64,000 bases of DNA from Leptospira broomii serovar Hurstbridge str. 5399 (GCF_000243715.2 NZ_AHMO02000004.1:560501-624500), one strand, 5' to 3'. Positions 18,033-27,406 are shown, numbered from the stretch's first letter. The notes: generated by a model from the sequence alone, not told the origin. Program-made: numbers and translations.

Positions 18033-19036
18033 CGGCGAGTTAAATCTTCGTTCAGAAAATCGGCTATGAGTCCGTAAGTATACGGATTCGGATGTCCGTC
18101 GCGAGCCAGGAAAAACCGTTCATGCTTCTTTTTCCAATTCGATTCCAGCCTTGGTCTCAAATCCAAGACCGAAATTCGATTTTCAAGAGCGAGAGACTGG
18201 ACGTCGTTTAAGATAGGCGATTGAAAGATCGGTTGATTTGCGGAGTTAGGTTCCGGAAGAAATACGATCACCAAAGGAATTTTTTTATCCTCGCAAAAAT
18301 CAAATAAGCGCCTCAGTGCCCGGCGATGCGGATGATCTTCCCCTAACGATTCTGTCGCGGTTTCGTCTCGTAAAGAAATTCGATTTTCGGCAAGTGCCGG
18401 ACGGTAATTCTCCCACAGTGTTTTCCATCCGTTAAAGACGGCGCTGTATCGGGATAAGTAGAAGGAAATTCTGGTTAAGAGTCGTCTTGCTTTAGATTCA
18501 AATAAAGCTTCTTCCCGAAAAGAATCGGCGACGTCGGAAATATGATAAATCCAATAAGCGACATTCGGAGGATCGGATTGCAGCAGTACTTCTCCCAGTC
18601 TCTCCTGAATGCCGAAGGTGCCGACCGCATCCACTCCTAGATTCCTGACTCGACCTGAAAAACCTATCCTTTCGGCTAATTGCCATGAAATCGACTCTCG
18701 ATCTTCCACTAAATACCCCATGGCGACGGAATCTCCTAATATCCAGATTCGCTTTTGAACCGCAAGCGGTGTTGTTCCCGGTTCGTAACTGATTCGTTCG
18801 CCGTTCTCGTCGGTCCGTATATTATAAGAGTATCCCTTCGCAGGGTGAAAGAGGGTTAGTCGTCGATTCGGACAAAGTCGTATCCAGGGAAGGCGATCTT
18901 CAGAAAGACAATGTAGCTCCTTATCAGCTAATTTAAACCGAACGGACTGAAAATAGGGAAGTCTAAGTGATATTTCTAATATTCCAAATACTAATGATAC
19001 CAGAACGAATATTTTAAGAAAAGTGAATGGTTTCAA
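18029..19036 (-). CDS. Second SGNH-type hydrolase next to MBOAT
   Basis: A 335-residue protein with an N-terminal hydrophobic anchor (FLKIFVLVSLVFGILEISLRL). SGNH motifs: IWILGDSVAMGY (Ser), RNLGVDAVGTFG (Gly), YWIYHISDVAD where the usual asparagine block is altered, and RDGHPNPYTYGLIADFL (Asp/His). The lack of a clear N in block III is odd and might change activity. It is convergent with the MBOAT gene (4-bp overlap) and lies 12 bp after the TPR lipoprotein gene with which it probably forms an operon. Confidence 0.72.
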   Translation of the reverse strand: MKPFTFLKIFVLVSLVFGILEISLRLPYFQSVRFKLADKELHCLSEDRLPWIRLCPNRRLTLFHPAKGYSYNIRTDENGERISYEPGTTPLAVQKRIWILGDSVAMGYLVEDRESISWQLAERIGFSGRVRNLGVDAVGTFGIQERLGEVLLQSDPPNVAYWIYHISDVADSFREEALFESKARRLLTRISFYLSRYSAVFNGWKTLWENYRPALAENRISLRDETATESLGEDHPHRRALRRLFDFCEDKKIPLVIVFLPEPNSANQPIFQSPILNDVQSLALENRISVLDLRPRLESNWKKKHERFFLARDGHPNPYTYGLIADFLNEDLTRR

Positions 19037-19048
19037 AAGATTCTGTTT

Positions 19049-19594
19049 TTACGATTTTCCGGAAATTTCCGGATATAGTTTCTCTTCGCACTCTCGAAAC
19101 ATTCGCTTGGAAGCCGGGTTCGCATCCGGAATTCGATTTTCTTGAAAGCGCTTTCTTTCGCTCGGATTTTTTTTCTCATCCAATAAACATTCTTTCAGAA
19201 ACTTTGCCAGGCTTTCCCTATCCTTATCCCATCCATCGGCGAAAGATTTTAAAACCCGATCGGACTCGGTTTTCGATCCTGCCTTTAAATAAATTTCTAA
19301 TAAATAGAGAAGGATATCCGGATTCTTCGGATCCTTTATATGCGCTTTTTCTAAATAGAATGCCGCAGAGCCCGGCGCTTCGTTGCTTTCCGCTAAAAGA
19401 ATTCCTAAATTCCGATTCGCGACTACGTTATCAGGATTTTTTCTAAGCGCCAAATCGTAGTAGTAAAGCGCTTCCGCAATATTGCCTTGAGAGTGTTTTT
19501 CACGAGCAAGATTTACCCATTCCTGTGAAGAATCGCAGGAAACAAGGATTAGGGACATAAGAATCGCAAATGCGTGTCGGAACTTCTGTCTCAT
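19049..19594 (-). CDS. TPR-containing lipoprotein
   Basis: Starting at the ATG at 19594 gives 181 residues with a lipoprotein signal (KFRHAFAILMSLILVSC, lipobox LVSC). The longer frame from 19645 would place 17 extra residues before the signal and was rejected. The mature part has at least two TPR units: AREKHSQGNIAEALYYYDLALRKNP and NRNLGILLAESNEAPGSAAFYLEKA. A periplasmic scaffold role is likely. It sits directly upstream of the SGNH gene at 18029. Confidence 0.75.
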   Translation of the reverse strand: MRQKFRHAFAILMSLILVSCDSSQEWVNLAREKHSQGNIAEALYYYDLALRKNPDNVVANRNLGILLAESNEAPGSAAFYLEKAHIKDPKNPDILLYLLEIYLKAGSKTESDRVLKSFADGWDKDRESLAKFLKECLLDEKKNPSERKRFQENRIPDANPASKRMFRECEEKLYPEISGKS

Positions 19595-19663
19595 TTCCGT
19601 AGGTTTTTTCCGGTGGAGGGATAAAATTTGACTAAAAAAAGTCATTTTCTTCCGTCGAATTTG

Positions 19664-19669
19664 TATAAT
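19664..19669 (+). promoter_or_regulatory. Candidate -10 hexamer for xerD
   Basis: Perfect TATAAT 54 bp before the xerD TTG start. The matching -35 is weak (no TTGACA-like hexamer at 16-18 bp), so this is tentative. Confidence 0.3.
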
Positions 19670-19723
19670 TTACGGGCCTTCCCATACCGCAATCTTAAAA
19701 AAGTTTCAATCTAGTGGGAGAAT

Positions 19724-20668
19724 TTGTCCGAAGGAATTAGTACTGTAATACGTAGAAGCGGGACTAAGAAAGTGACATCTTCTCATAAGAATTTACTCCA
19801 AAATTTCCAGGAATACCTTTCGGTAGAGAAGGGTCTGAGCGACAATTCGATCTACTCATACGGGTACGATTTAAACAAGTTTAAGAACTTCCTGGAAAAG
19901 GAACATATCGACTTCTTAGAAGTTCAGGCGAACGACATAGTTCGTTTCCTCAATGAAGAAAGGAATCGAAAAATTTCCGCTAAGACGATCGCTCGTGAGG
20001 TCGTCGCAATTCGGCAATTCTATAAGTTTCTCAAAGACGAAAAGAAATTAGATTCGAATCCGACGGAGAAAATCGAAACTCCCGAAGTGATGCGCTCCAT
20101 TCCCGACTATCTGACTCAGGAAGAAATCGAGGAACTTTTTAGCGCGATTCGCGAAGATCATCTCTATGAACTAAGAGATAAATGCATTTTCGAACTTTTA
20201 TATTCCTCCGGTCTCCGGATTTCGGAGGCTTGTAATCTTCGCTTAACGGACATGGATATGGCCGGGATGACTTTAACTGTGGAAGGTAAGGGCGGACGTC
20301 AAAGACTGGTTCCGTTCGGCGAGAAATCCTTGGACATTCTCAACAGATATCTTAAACAAAGCAGACCCTATATTCTGAAGAACCGAAATTGCGATTATTT
20401 GTTCGTATCGAAGAAAGGTTCGTTTATCAATCGTAAGTCTGTCTGGAGACTTCTGAATCATTATATTAAAAGAACGAATATCAAAAAGAAAGTCACCCCT
20501 CATACGCTGAGACACTCCTTTGCGACTCATCTTTTGGAAAATCACGCAGACCTCAAATCTGTTCAAGAACTATTGGGACATATCGATATTTCTACGACTC
20601 AGATATATACTCACATGGCCAATAAAACCCTGAAGGAAGTTCATAAGAAATTCCATCCAAGAGGGTAA
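19724..20668 (+). CDS. xerD: Tyrosine recombinase XerC/XerD family
   Basis: A 314-residue site-specific recombinase, probably the dif-site enzyme resolving chromosome dimers. The N-terminal SAM-like core-binding domain (LSVEKGLSDNSIYSYGYDLNKF) precedes the catalytic domain with the full RKHRH-Y set: SSGLRISEA (Arg), EGKGGRQR (Lys), TPHTLRHSFATHLL (His, Arg), LLGH (His) and the nucleophile Tyr295 in TQIYTHM. The TTG start was used; a TATAAT lies about 55 bp upstream at 19664. XerC versus XerD cannot be settled without a tree. No phage or integron genes adjoin, favouring a housekeeping role. Confidence 0.88.
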   Translation: MSEGISTVIRRSGTKKVTSSHKNLLQNFQEYLSVEKGLSDNSIYSYGYDLNKFKNFLEKEHIDFLEVQANDIVRFLNEERNRKISAKTIAREVVAIRQFYKFLKDEKKLDSNPTEKIETPEVMRSIPDYLTQEEIEELFSAIREDHLYELRDKCIFELLYSSGLRISEACNLRLTDMDMAGMTLTVEGKGGRQRLVPFGEKSLDILNRYLKQSRPYILKNRNCDYLFVSKKGSFINRKSVWRLLNHYIKRTNIKKKVTPHTLRHSFATHLLENHADLKSVQELLGHIDISTTQIYTHMANKTLKEVHKKFHPRG

Positions 20669-20705
20669 TTTCTAATAATGATCCGAAACCATTGAGGAGT
20701 TTAGG

Positions 20706-21131
20706 TTGACTGATCCTAAACAGACGAGCTATTCAAACCAGTTTCGGATCCAGATCCCATCTCATCCGCGTTACGTATCTGTGGCGCGGAACTTCGTTTA
20801 TAATCTAGCTAGGGAATCCGGCTTCACGTTATACGACTCCGCGGACCTGAAATTGGCGGTCGGCGAATGTCTTCTCAACGTAATTAAGCACGCATATCTA
20901 GGCAAACACGGATATCCGATTTTTCTGGAAATCTTGATTTTCGATAATCGAATGGAAGTTAGGATTCGCGACTTCGGGGTTCAGAAAAATCTTTCGGATA
21001 TGAGAGGTTACGATCTTGGGGATTACCGAGAGGAAGGAATCGGATTATATCTAGTGCGTAAACTCACAGATCACTTTTATGTGGATCAATCCGGGAAGGG
21101 GAACCGTCTCATTCTCACAAAAATGAAATAG
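20706..21131 (+). CDS. RsbW-like serine-kinase/anti-sigma-type ATPase
   Basis: A 141-residue GHKL ATP-binding domain protein. The TTG start follows GAGGAG. The N-box is in LAVGECLLNVIKHAYLG, the G1 box in IRDFG and the G2 region in EEGIGLYLVRKLTD. Stand-alone proteins of this type phosphorylate STAS-domain antagonists and bind sigma factors or other partners (partner switching). A STAS protein is encoded at 41620-41922 in this window, but nothing shows the two interact. Located 37 bp after xerD on the same strand. Confidence 0.85.
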   Translation: MTDPKQTSYSNQFRIQIPSHPRYVSVARNFVYNLARESGFTLYDSADLKLAVGECLLNVIKHAYLGKHGYPIFLEILIFDNRMEVRIRDFGVQKNLSDMRGYDLGDYREEGIGLYLVRKLTDHFYVDQSGKGNRLILTKMK

Positions 21132-21204
21132 GATTTAGCCTTAATTTTTAGGCAAAATCTTGTTTCCTAATACTCGTAATCGTTTCAAAAAGGTTATCGA
21201 GCTG

Positions 21205-21600
21205 ATGAATCCCAAAATTATCGTATTTTTCCTATTTTTGTCGTTATTCGTTTCGGTCTGTCGAAAAGGACCGTCTCTTTCGCGAGAAGAAGTTAAAAAT
21301 TTAAGTTCTTCTTATATTCGAGAATTATGCCGGAAGAACCTGGAATGCTCCGCAATGTATCTGGAATCCTTATCCGTATCGGAACAAGAGGAGGCGAAAT
21401 CCGAATTCTATTCTTTAGAACAATGTATGGAGAACCAGAAGGACCAGAGCATTCTCCCGGACGATTATGAAAAAGTGACCGACGAGCAAATCGCGAAAGT
21501 TCGGCGTTGCATGGATGATTTGCTCAAGACTCCGTGCGCATCAATGGAGGAATCCGGGGGGATTCCTTCTTGCCAGGATTTGTTCCGATCGATCGAATGA
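21205..21600 (+). CDS. Small putative lipoprotein, Leptospira-type
   Basis: The ATG at 21205 gives 131 residues beginning with a lipoprotein-like signal (IIVFFLFLSLFVSVC). The lipobox VSVC is loose but acceptable for spirochaetes. The mature part is helical and charged with cysteines at regular positions (ELCRKNLECSA, LEQCMENQ, VRRCMDDLLKTPC, PSCQDLF), reminiscent of the Leptospira-restricted small lipoprotein families. Function unknown. An upstream start at 21160 would put a basic stretch before the signal. Confidence 0.65.
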   Translation: MNPKIIVFFLFLSLFVSVCRKGPSLSREEVKNLSSSYIRELCRKNLECSAMYLESLSVSEQEEAKSEFYSLEQCMENQKDQSILPDDYEKVTDEQIAKVRRCMDDLLKTPCASMEESGGIPSCQDLFRSIE

Positions 21601-21664
21601 AATTCCCCGGTCGGGATATTTTAAAATCGAAGTCATGTCGATTAATCGGCACGATTAAGTCGAA

Positions 21665-23380
21665 TTAAGGCCCGGATTCTAAATTCGGAGAATCTTCCTG
21701 CAGAATTCCTAATCGTTTCGGCCGAACTTTAGAATGAACCACTTGTCCGTCCGTTCCAAGGAATAAAAACGACGGTCCGGGAATTTCCTTTAATTTAACC
21801 TTAAAGCTCCGATTTCTACCCAGGTTTGCATCGACTCCGGGAAAAATCTCCCGCTCTACTTCGATATAAGCGTTTTTATCCGGATCGAAGGAAAGTATGA
21901 CAGACTGTTCCTGGGCAAGTAAGTTTTCAAGTATTGATTGGTATTTTTGTTTGATCGCTTGGAGCTTAGGTAAGCTTTCTTTTTCCTCGTTAGAAAGAGT
22001 TCTCCGTTGCGAATCGTCGTTTAATTTTACGATGCTCGCTTCTACTTTCTTCAAAACGTCGTGATTTTTTCGAACTTCCGCCTTTAAATCTTCGAGTTCG
22101 GTTAATAATTCCGGCGGCATTCCGCAGCTCAGTACCGTCTTAGTTTCCACGATGGCTCCGAGTTTGGAACAGGTGATATTCTTTCCGGCGACGCATTGTC
22201 CGCCTATCAATTCCCCGCGTCCTCCACGGACCAGGATCGACTCGCCGGCGATCAATTCCGAGTGCATCGAGGCTTCCTCGATAAAGATGGAATTCTTTGC
22301 GATCATTTTTCCCTGCTCCACGAACTTGGCGTAGATATCGGCGCCGGATTCGATTAAGCCGCCGTTTCTGCCCATGAAGCCGCCCGAAAGAACGATGTCG
22401 CCGCCGGCTTTTAAAAAGACTTTTCCTACCGACTTTTTAACGACGATAGAACCTTCCGTCTCGAGGACAAATCCGTCGGCAATGGATTCTTCTACGATAA
22501 TCGTTCCGGGAAAGTTGATATTACCCGTTGAAAAATCCACATGGTCGAGGTGACAAACTTCGTCCACGCGAATAACTCCGTAACGATCGACGATAGGTCG
22601 TCCGTCTATAAGGGCAAAAATCTGATTTTTATCTTCCGAGATTTTTACATTGGAGCCTAATTTCCACTCCGCAGGTTTTCCTTCTTCAAACGGGAGGAGG
22701 TCCCCATTAACGTTCTTACCCGGTTTGCCGGGAGAAGGGGAAATCTTCTCGGCTAACTTCTGGTTTTTTTTCACACTCTGGATAATTTGAATATTTTTGA
22801 AATCTACTCTACCGAATTCGTCTTCTTCCAATTTTGGAATACTCGGATGTTGAAATAAAATTCGTAAATCTCCGTCGCTTCCCGGAATCGGAGGCTCGCC
22901 GATCGCGATTAAAACCCGCTTTCCGTATTCTTCCGCCTTTGCTAGGCGCGCGATCTCTTCCGATTTAATTCCGAATTCTATCCCTTCTTTTTTTAGTTCA
23001 AAAAGGATTTCCACTTCTGAAAGAACTTTCCCGCCGTATTTGGGCGGTTGCAATATCGCGTGCGCAGTCATTTTATCTTCGGAGATTTTTAATTCTATAT
23101 GACTAGCTTCCGGTTTTCCGGGCCATTTCCCGATAAAATGGGGTTCTCCATCTCTGTTTTTGACGACTCGCTTCACTTCCTCTTCGGAGCTCTCCGAAAT
23201 TTTAAAGACCTCTAGGCGTTTGAAAACTTCTCTAATTTCTACGCTCTTACCTTTTTTTCCCGAAGGAAAAACCGTTAAATAAGCTAATCCGTCTAAATTC
23301 TCGATCTTAAAAAAACCACCCTCGTTTTCCTCTAAATCTCGGAGGAGGGAATCTGTATAATTACGAATCGAGTCAGTCAT
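21665..23380 (-). CDS. fapA: FapA (DUF342) family polymer-forming protein
   Basis: A 571-residue cytoplasmic protein of the DUF342/FapA family. The central region (about 180-430) holds the family's beta-helix made of stacked short repeats such as GDIVLSGGFMGRNGGLIESGADIYAKF and ESILVRGGRGELIGGQ, followed by a coiled coil (LTELEDLKAEVRKNHDVLKKVEAS). Members affect flagellar assembly and chemotaxis in some bacteria. The ATG at 23380 has GGAA at good spacing; an in-frame ATG at 23413 would add 11 residues but has AGG directly against it. Confidence 0.85.
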   Translation of the reverse strand: MTDSIRNYTDSLLRDLEENEGGFFKIENLDGLAYLTVFPSGKKGKSVEIREVFKRLEVFKISESSEEEVKRVVKNRDGEPHFIGKWPGKPEASHIELKISEDKMTAHAILQPPKYGGKVLSEVEILFELKKEGIEFGIKSEEIARLAKAEEYGKRVLIAIGEPPIPGSDGDLRILFQHPSIPKLEEDEFGRVDFKNIQIIQSVKKNQKLAEKISPSPGKPGKNVNGDLLPFEEGKPAEWKLGSNVKISEDKNQIFALIDGRPIVDRYGVIRVDEVCHLDHVDFSTGNINFPGTIIVEESIADGFVLETEGSIVVKKSVGKVFLKAGGDIVLSGGFMGRNGGLIESGADIYAKFVEQGKMIAKNSIFIEEASMHSELIAGESILVRGGRGELIGGQCVAGKNITCSKLGAIVETKTVLSCGMPPELLTELEDLKAEVRKNHDVLKKVEASIVKLNDDSQRRTLSNEEKESLPKLQAIKQKYQSILENLLAQEQSVILSFDPDKNAYIEVEREIFPGVDANLGRNRSFKVKLKEIPGPSFLFLGTDGQVVHSKVRPKRLGILQEDSPNLESGP

Positions 23381-23563
23381 TCGATAGTTCCGATATTGGA
23401 GAGTAGCGCCCATCCTATATTTTACAATCGAAATCCTGCGAAAAGACTTTAGATCGAATATGGAAAAACGGAAGAGAAGAGTAGGAAATATAGGAAAAGA
23501 AAATTCGTCTCAAACGGAAAAAGACAGTTTTTTTACGATCTTATCCTGCCTGTAGGAAGTCCA

Positions 23564-24319
23564 TCAATGTCCGTGGTGCGAATGAGATTCGGATGGAGCC
23601 GGTTTGTGTCCTGTATGATTGGAATGATCATGACCGAAGCGAAAGAAAATCCATCCGATTCCGATCAAGATGACCAGTGTTCCTGCAAATCTTGCAGTGT
23701 TTCCTTTCAACTTGAGGGCAAGCGATCGGAATCCGTAACCGAAGGCAAAAAGTAGCGGGAAAGTACCTATAAAAAAACTAGCCATCACTGCGCCTCCGTT
23801 CAAAGGAGAACCTGTTGCGAACGCAAGTGCAAAGGCGGGATACAAGACGCCGCAAGGTAAAAGGCCGGTCACTAAACCGAAATTGAATCCGATTAGACCG
23901 AGTCGAAACGGTTTGTCGCTATTTTCACGTAGGGCTTCCAAGATCGGCCGTGCAACCTTTCCCAAAATTCGATTGGCAAAAGAAGCCGAAGCGCTCGAGA
24001 CTCCTCCTCCGAGTAAGAGAGAGAGCCCGAATACGATTACAAAAATCCCGGAAATCCATGCGGCGATTTCTCGAATAAAACCGAGTTCGGTTGAAACTAG
24101 ATTCGCTCCCTGGCCGACGAACCCGAGTAGAGCGCCGATCAAAGAATATGAGCCGAGTCGCCCGAGATTATAGCAAAGCTGCAAAAACGCATTTTCTTTT
24201 CTCGAGCGTTGACCGGAAGCTAGGGATAACGTTCCCGCAAAAGGTCCACACATTCCCACACAATGAAGAGAACTCGTCAATCCGTGCAAGAACGCGGCGC
24301 CTAAAATCGGAAGAATCAT
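23564..24319 (-). CDS. SafE/DsbD-type membrane protein closing the cbb3 oxidase operon
   Basis: A 251-residue polytopic protein with about six membrane helices. It has the family's N-terminal LHGLTSSLHCVGMCGP (conserved Cys pair) and LVTGLLPCGVLYPAFALA with a second conserved Cys, as in 'sulfite exporter TauE/SafE' or DsbD_2 proteins found in many cco operons. The C-terminus is strikingly histidine-rich (HDHSNHTGHK, then SHSHHGH), consistent with copper or other metal handling. Its ATG overlaps the ccoS stop (ATGA), so it is part of the operon. A role in copper delivery or cytochrome maturation is inferred. Confidence 0.85.
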   Translation of the reverse strand: MILPILGAAFLHGLTSSLHCVGMCGPFAGTLSLASGQRSRKENAFLQLCYNLGRLGSYSLIGALLGFVGQGANLVSTELGFIREIAAWISGIFVIVFGLSLLLGGGVSSASASFANRILGKVARPILEALRENSDKPFRLGLIGFNFGLVTGLLPCGVLYPAFALAFATGSPLNGGAVMASFFIGTFPLLFAFGYGFRSLALKLKGNTARFAGTLVILIGIGWIFFRFGHDHSNHTGHKPAPSESHSHHGH

Positions 24320-24495
24320 TTTTTTGGCGCCTTTTCCGAGTGATCGGGTTCGGTCTGATCATCATCGAAGAGCATTCTATATTTCGGTCCTTCGATATCC
24401 TCGTATTGACCGGATTTGTAACTCCAAAGAAAGACAAAGAACGAGCCGAATGCGATTATCAACGCTAAGGGAATCGTCATATATAAAGCGTTCAA
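24316..24495 (-). CDS. ccoS: Cytochrome cbb3 oxidase maturation protein CcoS
   Basis: A 59-residue gene found by translating the gap between ccoI and the SafE-like gene. It starts at a TTG (24495) that overlaps the ccoI stop by two bases and reads MNALYMTIPLALIIAFGSFF, a single N-terminal membrane helix, then WSYKSGQYEDIEGPKYRML and an acidic FDDD. These are the CcoS hallmarks (short helix, then a segment ending in an acidic run). CcoS is needed to insert haem b and copper into CcoN. Its stop overlaps the next start (ATGA). A second possible start is the ATG five codons downstream of the TTG. Confidence 0.92.
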   Translation of the reverse strand: MNALYMTIPLALIIAFGSFFVFLWSYKSGQYEDIEGPKYRMLFDDDQTEPDHSEKAPKK

Positions 24496-26924
24496 AGTGA
24501 TACTCTCCTTCTCAATGATATGGAATTTAATACGACCGTTATCGAACTAAGAGTCATAAATCCAGCGCAAATAACGGGCAGCATGTATCCGAATGCGGCG
24601 ATAGGAATCATAATAGAATTATAAGTTAATGATAGCATAATATTCTGAAGAATTATTCGACGAGTCGATTTGGAAATGGAAACGGCTTTCGGGAGTGCAT
24701 CGAGTCGATTCTGGACTAAAATCAAATCGGAACGATCTAGACTTAAATCGGATCCGATTCCCATGGAAATGCCTAGATTAGCTTGGGCAATACAGGCCGA
24801 GTCGTTGATTCCGTCGCCCACCATTACGACAGTTTCTCCGTTTCGCTGTGCTTCGATGATTCGTTGTCTTTTATCTGCCGGCGAAAGGTTTCCGGTATAT
24901 TCAAGGATTCCTAATTCGTTGGCGAGAGCTTGGACTTTTTCTGGCGAATCGCCGGACAAAAGTTCTAGATTAGGAATTACAGATTTAAGCAATGAAATAC
25001 TTGCTTTCGCATCGGGCCTTGCCGTATCTCCGAATTTCCAGGCTGCGATAGGATGTCGATCCTTACTCAAATAAATCCAGCCGTCGTTGACGGAACCGAT
25101 TTGCGAAGTAAATCCTTTGCTTCCGATCCTATATATGGTTCCGTTTTCGCCGGCTCGTTTTGCCTCGATTCCACCTCCGGATATTTCCTTTAGATCCTTC
25201 CAGAAAAATTCGTTTCGGGGAGAAGTTTCCTTGGTCTTTATGGAAGTTTCGGTCCCCAATGCACGAACGAGAGATCGAGCTAACGGATGAGAAGAGTTCA
25301 CCTCTAATGCATAAGCCAAATTTCTGTATTCGAGAGGTTTTTCTTGACCGAGAATTTTCTCTTCTACCAATTCCAACTTTCCCGTAGTCAGGGTGCCCGT
25401 TTTATCAAAGAAAAACCTGTCCGCCTTCGCCAGCGTTTCTACGGATTCAGGATTTTTGACTAAAATTCCCGCCTGGGACTGAAGTAAATGACTTACAACC
25501 AAGGCCGCTGGAACGCTTAAACCCAACGCACAAGGGCAGGCCACAATTAAAACACTGATCGTATTTAAAATCGCAATCTCTAATGAAACGGCGTTCCACC
25601 AATACGCGAATGTGATCAATGCAACAAATAAGACTACCTTTACGAATATGGATGCTAATGTGTCCGTTGTTCTCTGTAGTTTTGGTTTAGTCAGGAGGGA
25701 TTCTTCTAAAAGCCGACCGATCTGAGCTAACGTGCTTTGCGAAGAAGTTCCGGTCGCGTAAAAATAGATTCCGCTCGAAAGGCAAATAGAACCTGCGCGA
25801 ATCGAATCTTCTTTCGTTTTGTGAACCGGTTGGCTTTCACCGGTTATTACCGACTCGTCAAAATAAGCATCCGTAGAATCTAATTTTCCGTCGACCGGAA
25901 CCTTATTGCCGGATACCAATTTGATTTTATCTCCGGCGTCAATAAGCGAAGTCGGAACTTTTTTCCAGTCACCGTCTCTCTGTACCTCGTATTCTTCCGG
26001 CAAAAGGGAAAGCAACTCTCCGACTTTTGCACTTGCTTTATATCGAATATGCGCTTCGAGATACTTGCCTAGAAGTATAAAAAAGTAGATCGTACACACC
26101 GAATCGAAATAGACCTCGCCTTTGTCGGTGATCGTTACGTAAACGCTATAAAAGTAGGCCATGCTTACTCCTAAAAAAAGGAGAGTGTCCATGGACAAAA
26201 ATCTTCTTTTCCACGATTCCAGGGCACCTTTCCAAAACGGATAACCGGAAAATACGTAAACCGGTGTGGCCAATATCCAAGAAACATAATGGAATAGTTT
26301 TTTGATTCCTAAATCCATTCCTTCGAAATAACCCGCGTATAGTCCGGCGGAGAAGAGCATGATGTTTCCCCAACAAAATCCGGCAACCGCCATTCTAAGT
26401 GCTAAATCTTTAAACGGTTTTTCGACTTTTGCTTCCGACTTGTAGGGAGAGTATAAGTTAGGAGTATATCCAAGTTTTCGAATGGAAGAGAATAGGCTCG
26501 TAAGGTTGAGTTGATTCCGGTCGAATTCCACGCTCAACCTGGAGGTGGCAAAATTCATTCTAGCGGAAAAAACTCCCGGTAATTTAGAAAGGGCAGTTTC
26601 GATCAGCCAAATGCAAGCGCTACAATGGATTCCTCCGACGCTGATCCTCACGATCGATTTACCCGGTTCTGAGTTTTCTACATATTCTTTGTAGACCGAT
26701 TCGGTTTCGAGCCGAGTATCTCCGGTTATCTCGGATATATCCCCCACAGGATTGAGTTTCTGCCCACCCCTGATATCGTAAAATCGTCCGAGTTCGCTTC
26801 CTAAGAGAAGGGAAGAAAGTTCGGCGCATCCGTTACAGCAGTAATGTCTATCGACTCCTAGAATTTTCTTTTCTATCAAGTCCTTCCCGATAGGGGAATT
26901 GCAATGATAGCAATATTCAATCAC
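24492..26924 (-). CDS. ccoI: Copper-exporting P1B-type ATPase CcoI/FixI
   Basis: Delivers copper across the inner membrane for cbb3 oxidase assembly. 810 residues. The extended N-terminus carries a cysteine-rich site (YCYHCNSP and HYCCNGCAEL) typical of FixI/CopA2, followed by a heavy-metal-associated domain with GIHCSACIW. Core ATPase motifs are complete: TGESQPV (actuator), CPCALGLSVP (membrane copper site), DKTGTLTTG (phosphorylation) and GDGINDS (hinge). Its ATG overlaps the ccoH stop by 4 bp and its stop overlaps ccoS. Confidence 0.95.
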   Translation of the reverse strand: MIEYCYHCNSPIGKDLIEKKILGVDRHYCCNGCAELSSLLLGSELGRFYDIRGGQKLNPVGDISEITGDTRLETESVYKEYVENSEPGKSIVRISVGGIHCSACIWLIETALSKLPGVFSARMNFATSRLSVEFDRNQLNLTSLFSSIRKLGYTPNLYSPYKSEAKVEKPFKDLALRMAVAGFCWGNIMLFSAGLYAGYFEGMDLGIKKLFHYVSWILATPVYVFSGYPFWKGALESWKRRFLSMDTLLFLGVSMAYFYSVYVTITDKGEVYFDSVCTIYFFILLGKYLEAHIRYKASAKVGELLSLLPEEYEVQRDGDWKKVPTSLIDAGDKIKLVSGNKVPVDGKLDSTDAYFDESVITGESQPVHKTKEDSIRAGSICLSSGIYFYATGTSSQSTLAQIGRLLEESLLTKPKLQRTTDTLASIFVKVVLFVALITFAYWWNAVSLEIAILNTISVLIVACPCALGLSVPAALVVSHLLQSQAGILVKNPESVETLAKADRFFFDKTGTLTTGKLELVEEKILGQEKPLEYRNLAYALEVNSSHPLARSLVRALGTETSIKTKETSPRNEFFWKDLKEISGGGIEAKRAGENGTIYRIGSKGFTSQIGSVNDGWIYLSKDRHPIAAWKFGDTARPDAKASISLLKSVIPNLELLSGDSPEKVQALANELGILEYTGNLSPADKRQRIIEAQRNGETVVMVGDGINDSACIAQANLGISMGIGSDLSLDRSDLILVQNRLDALPKAVSISKSTRRIILQNIMLSLTYNSIMIPIAAFGYMLPVICAGFMTLSSITVVLNSISLRRRVSL

Positions 26925-27406
26925 CGTATGATACTCAACTGCTTGGTTCGTTCAAACGCTCCCTCGTCCGTTTTTGCAATAACCGTTGCCGACCAAGGAC
27001 CGGATATCGGAATCTCTAATTCCGCCTCGTAGGTTCCCGGTTTCAGTTCCTTGAATTCCGCTTGTCTGTTAAACGCATCCGTTGCGCTTTTTTCGAACCG
27101 AACTCTTAACTTAGCTCCTATGATCGGAACATTTTGCCTAAGAAGCTTTAGCTGTAATTTTTGTTTTCCGACCTTTATAGGAACTTCGCCCTCAAGCCAA
27201 GCTCCTTGGAGTTCGTATCCTTTCGAAATCATACTTCGCTGCTCTGCAATCGCAGCTTCGTATTTAAGTCCCTTCTCATAATAATCTTTTTCAACGGGCG
27301 GAGTGTGACTCGACGTAGCTACGTTTACCGTCCAAACGGTCGCGAAAATCAGTCCTGCAAAGCAAAGACCGATTAGAATGAATGCTCGTTTAAGGCTGGG
27401 ATGCAA
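26921..27406 (-). CDS. ccoH: CcoH/FixH-family assembly protein
   Basis: A 161-residue protein with an N-terminal helix (AFILIGLCFAGLIFATVWTVNVA) followed by the family signature EKDYYEKGLKYEAAIAEQ and a beta-rich periplasmic domain. FixH/CcoH helps assemble and stabilise the oxidase and works with CcoI. Its start lies 17 bp inside ccoG and its stop overlaps ccoI by 4 bp. Confidence 0.88.
   Translation of the reverse strand: MHPSLKRAFILIGLCFAGLIFATVWTVNVATSSHTPPVEKDYYEKGLKYEAAIAEQRSMISKGYELQGAWLEGEVPIKVGKQKLQLKLLRQNVPIIGAKLRVRFEKSATDAFNRQAEFKELKPGTYEAELEIPISGPWSATVIAKTDEGAFERTKQLSIIR

Noticed and set aside
19027..19446. 139-codon plus frame over the TPR lipoprotein gene
   Set aside because: Antisense to a gene with clear lipobox and TPR motifs; no features of its own.
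19724..20668. Mobile-element integrase
   Set aside because: The tyrosine recombinase is full-length XerC/D-like and no phage, att repeat or tRNA adjoins it.
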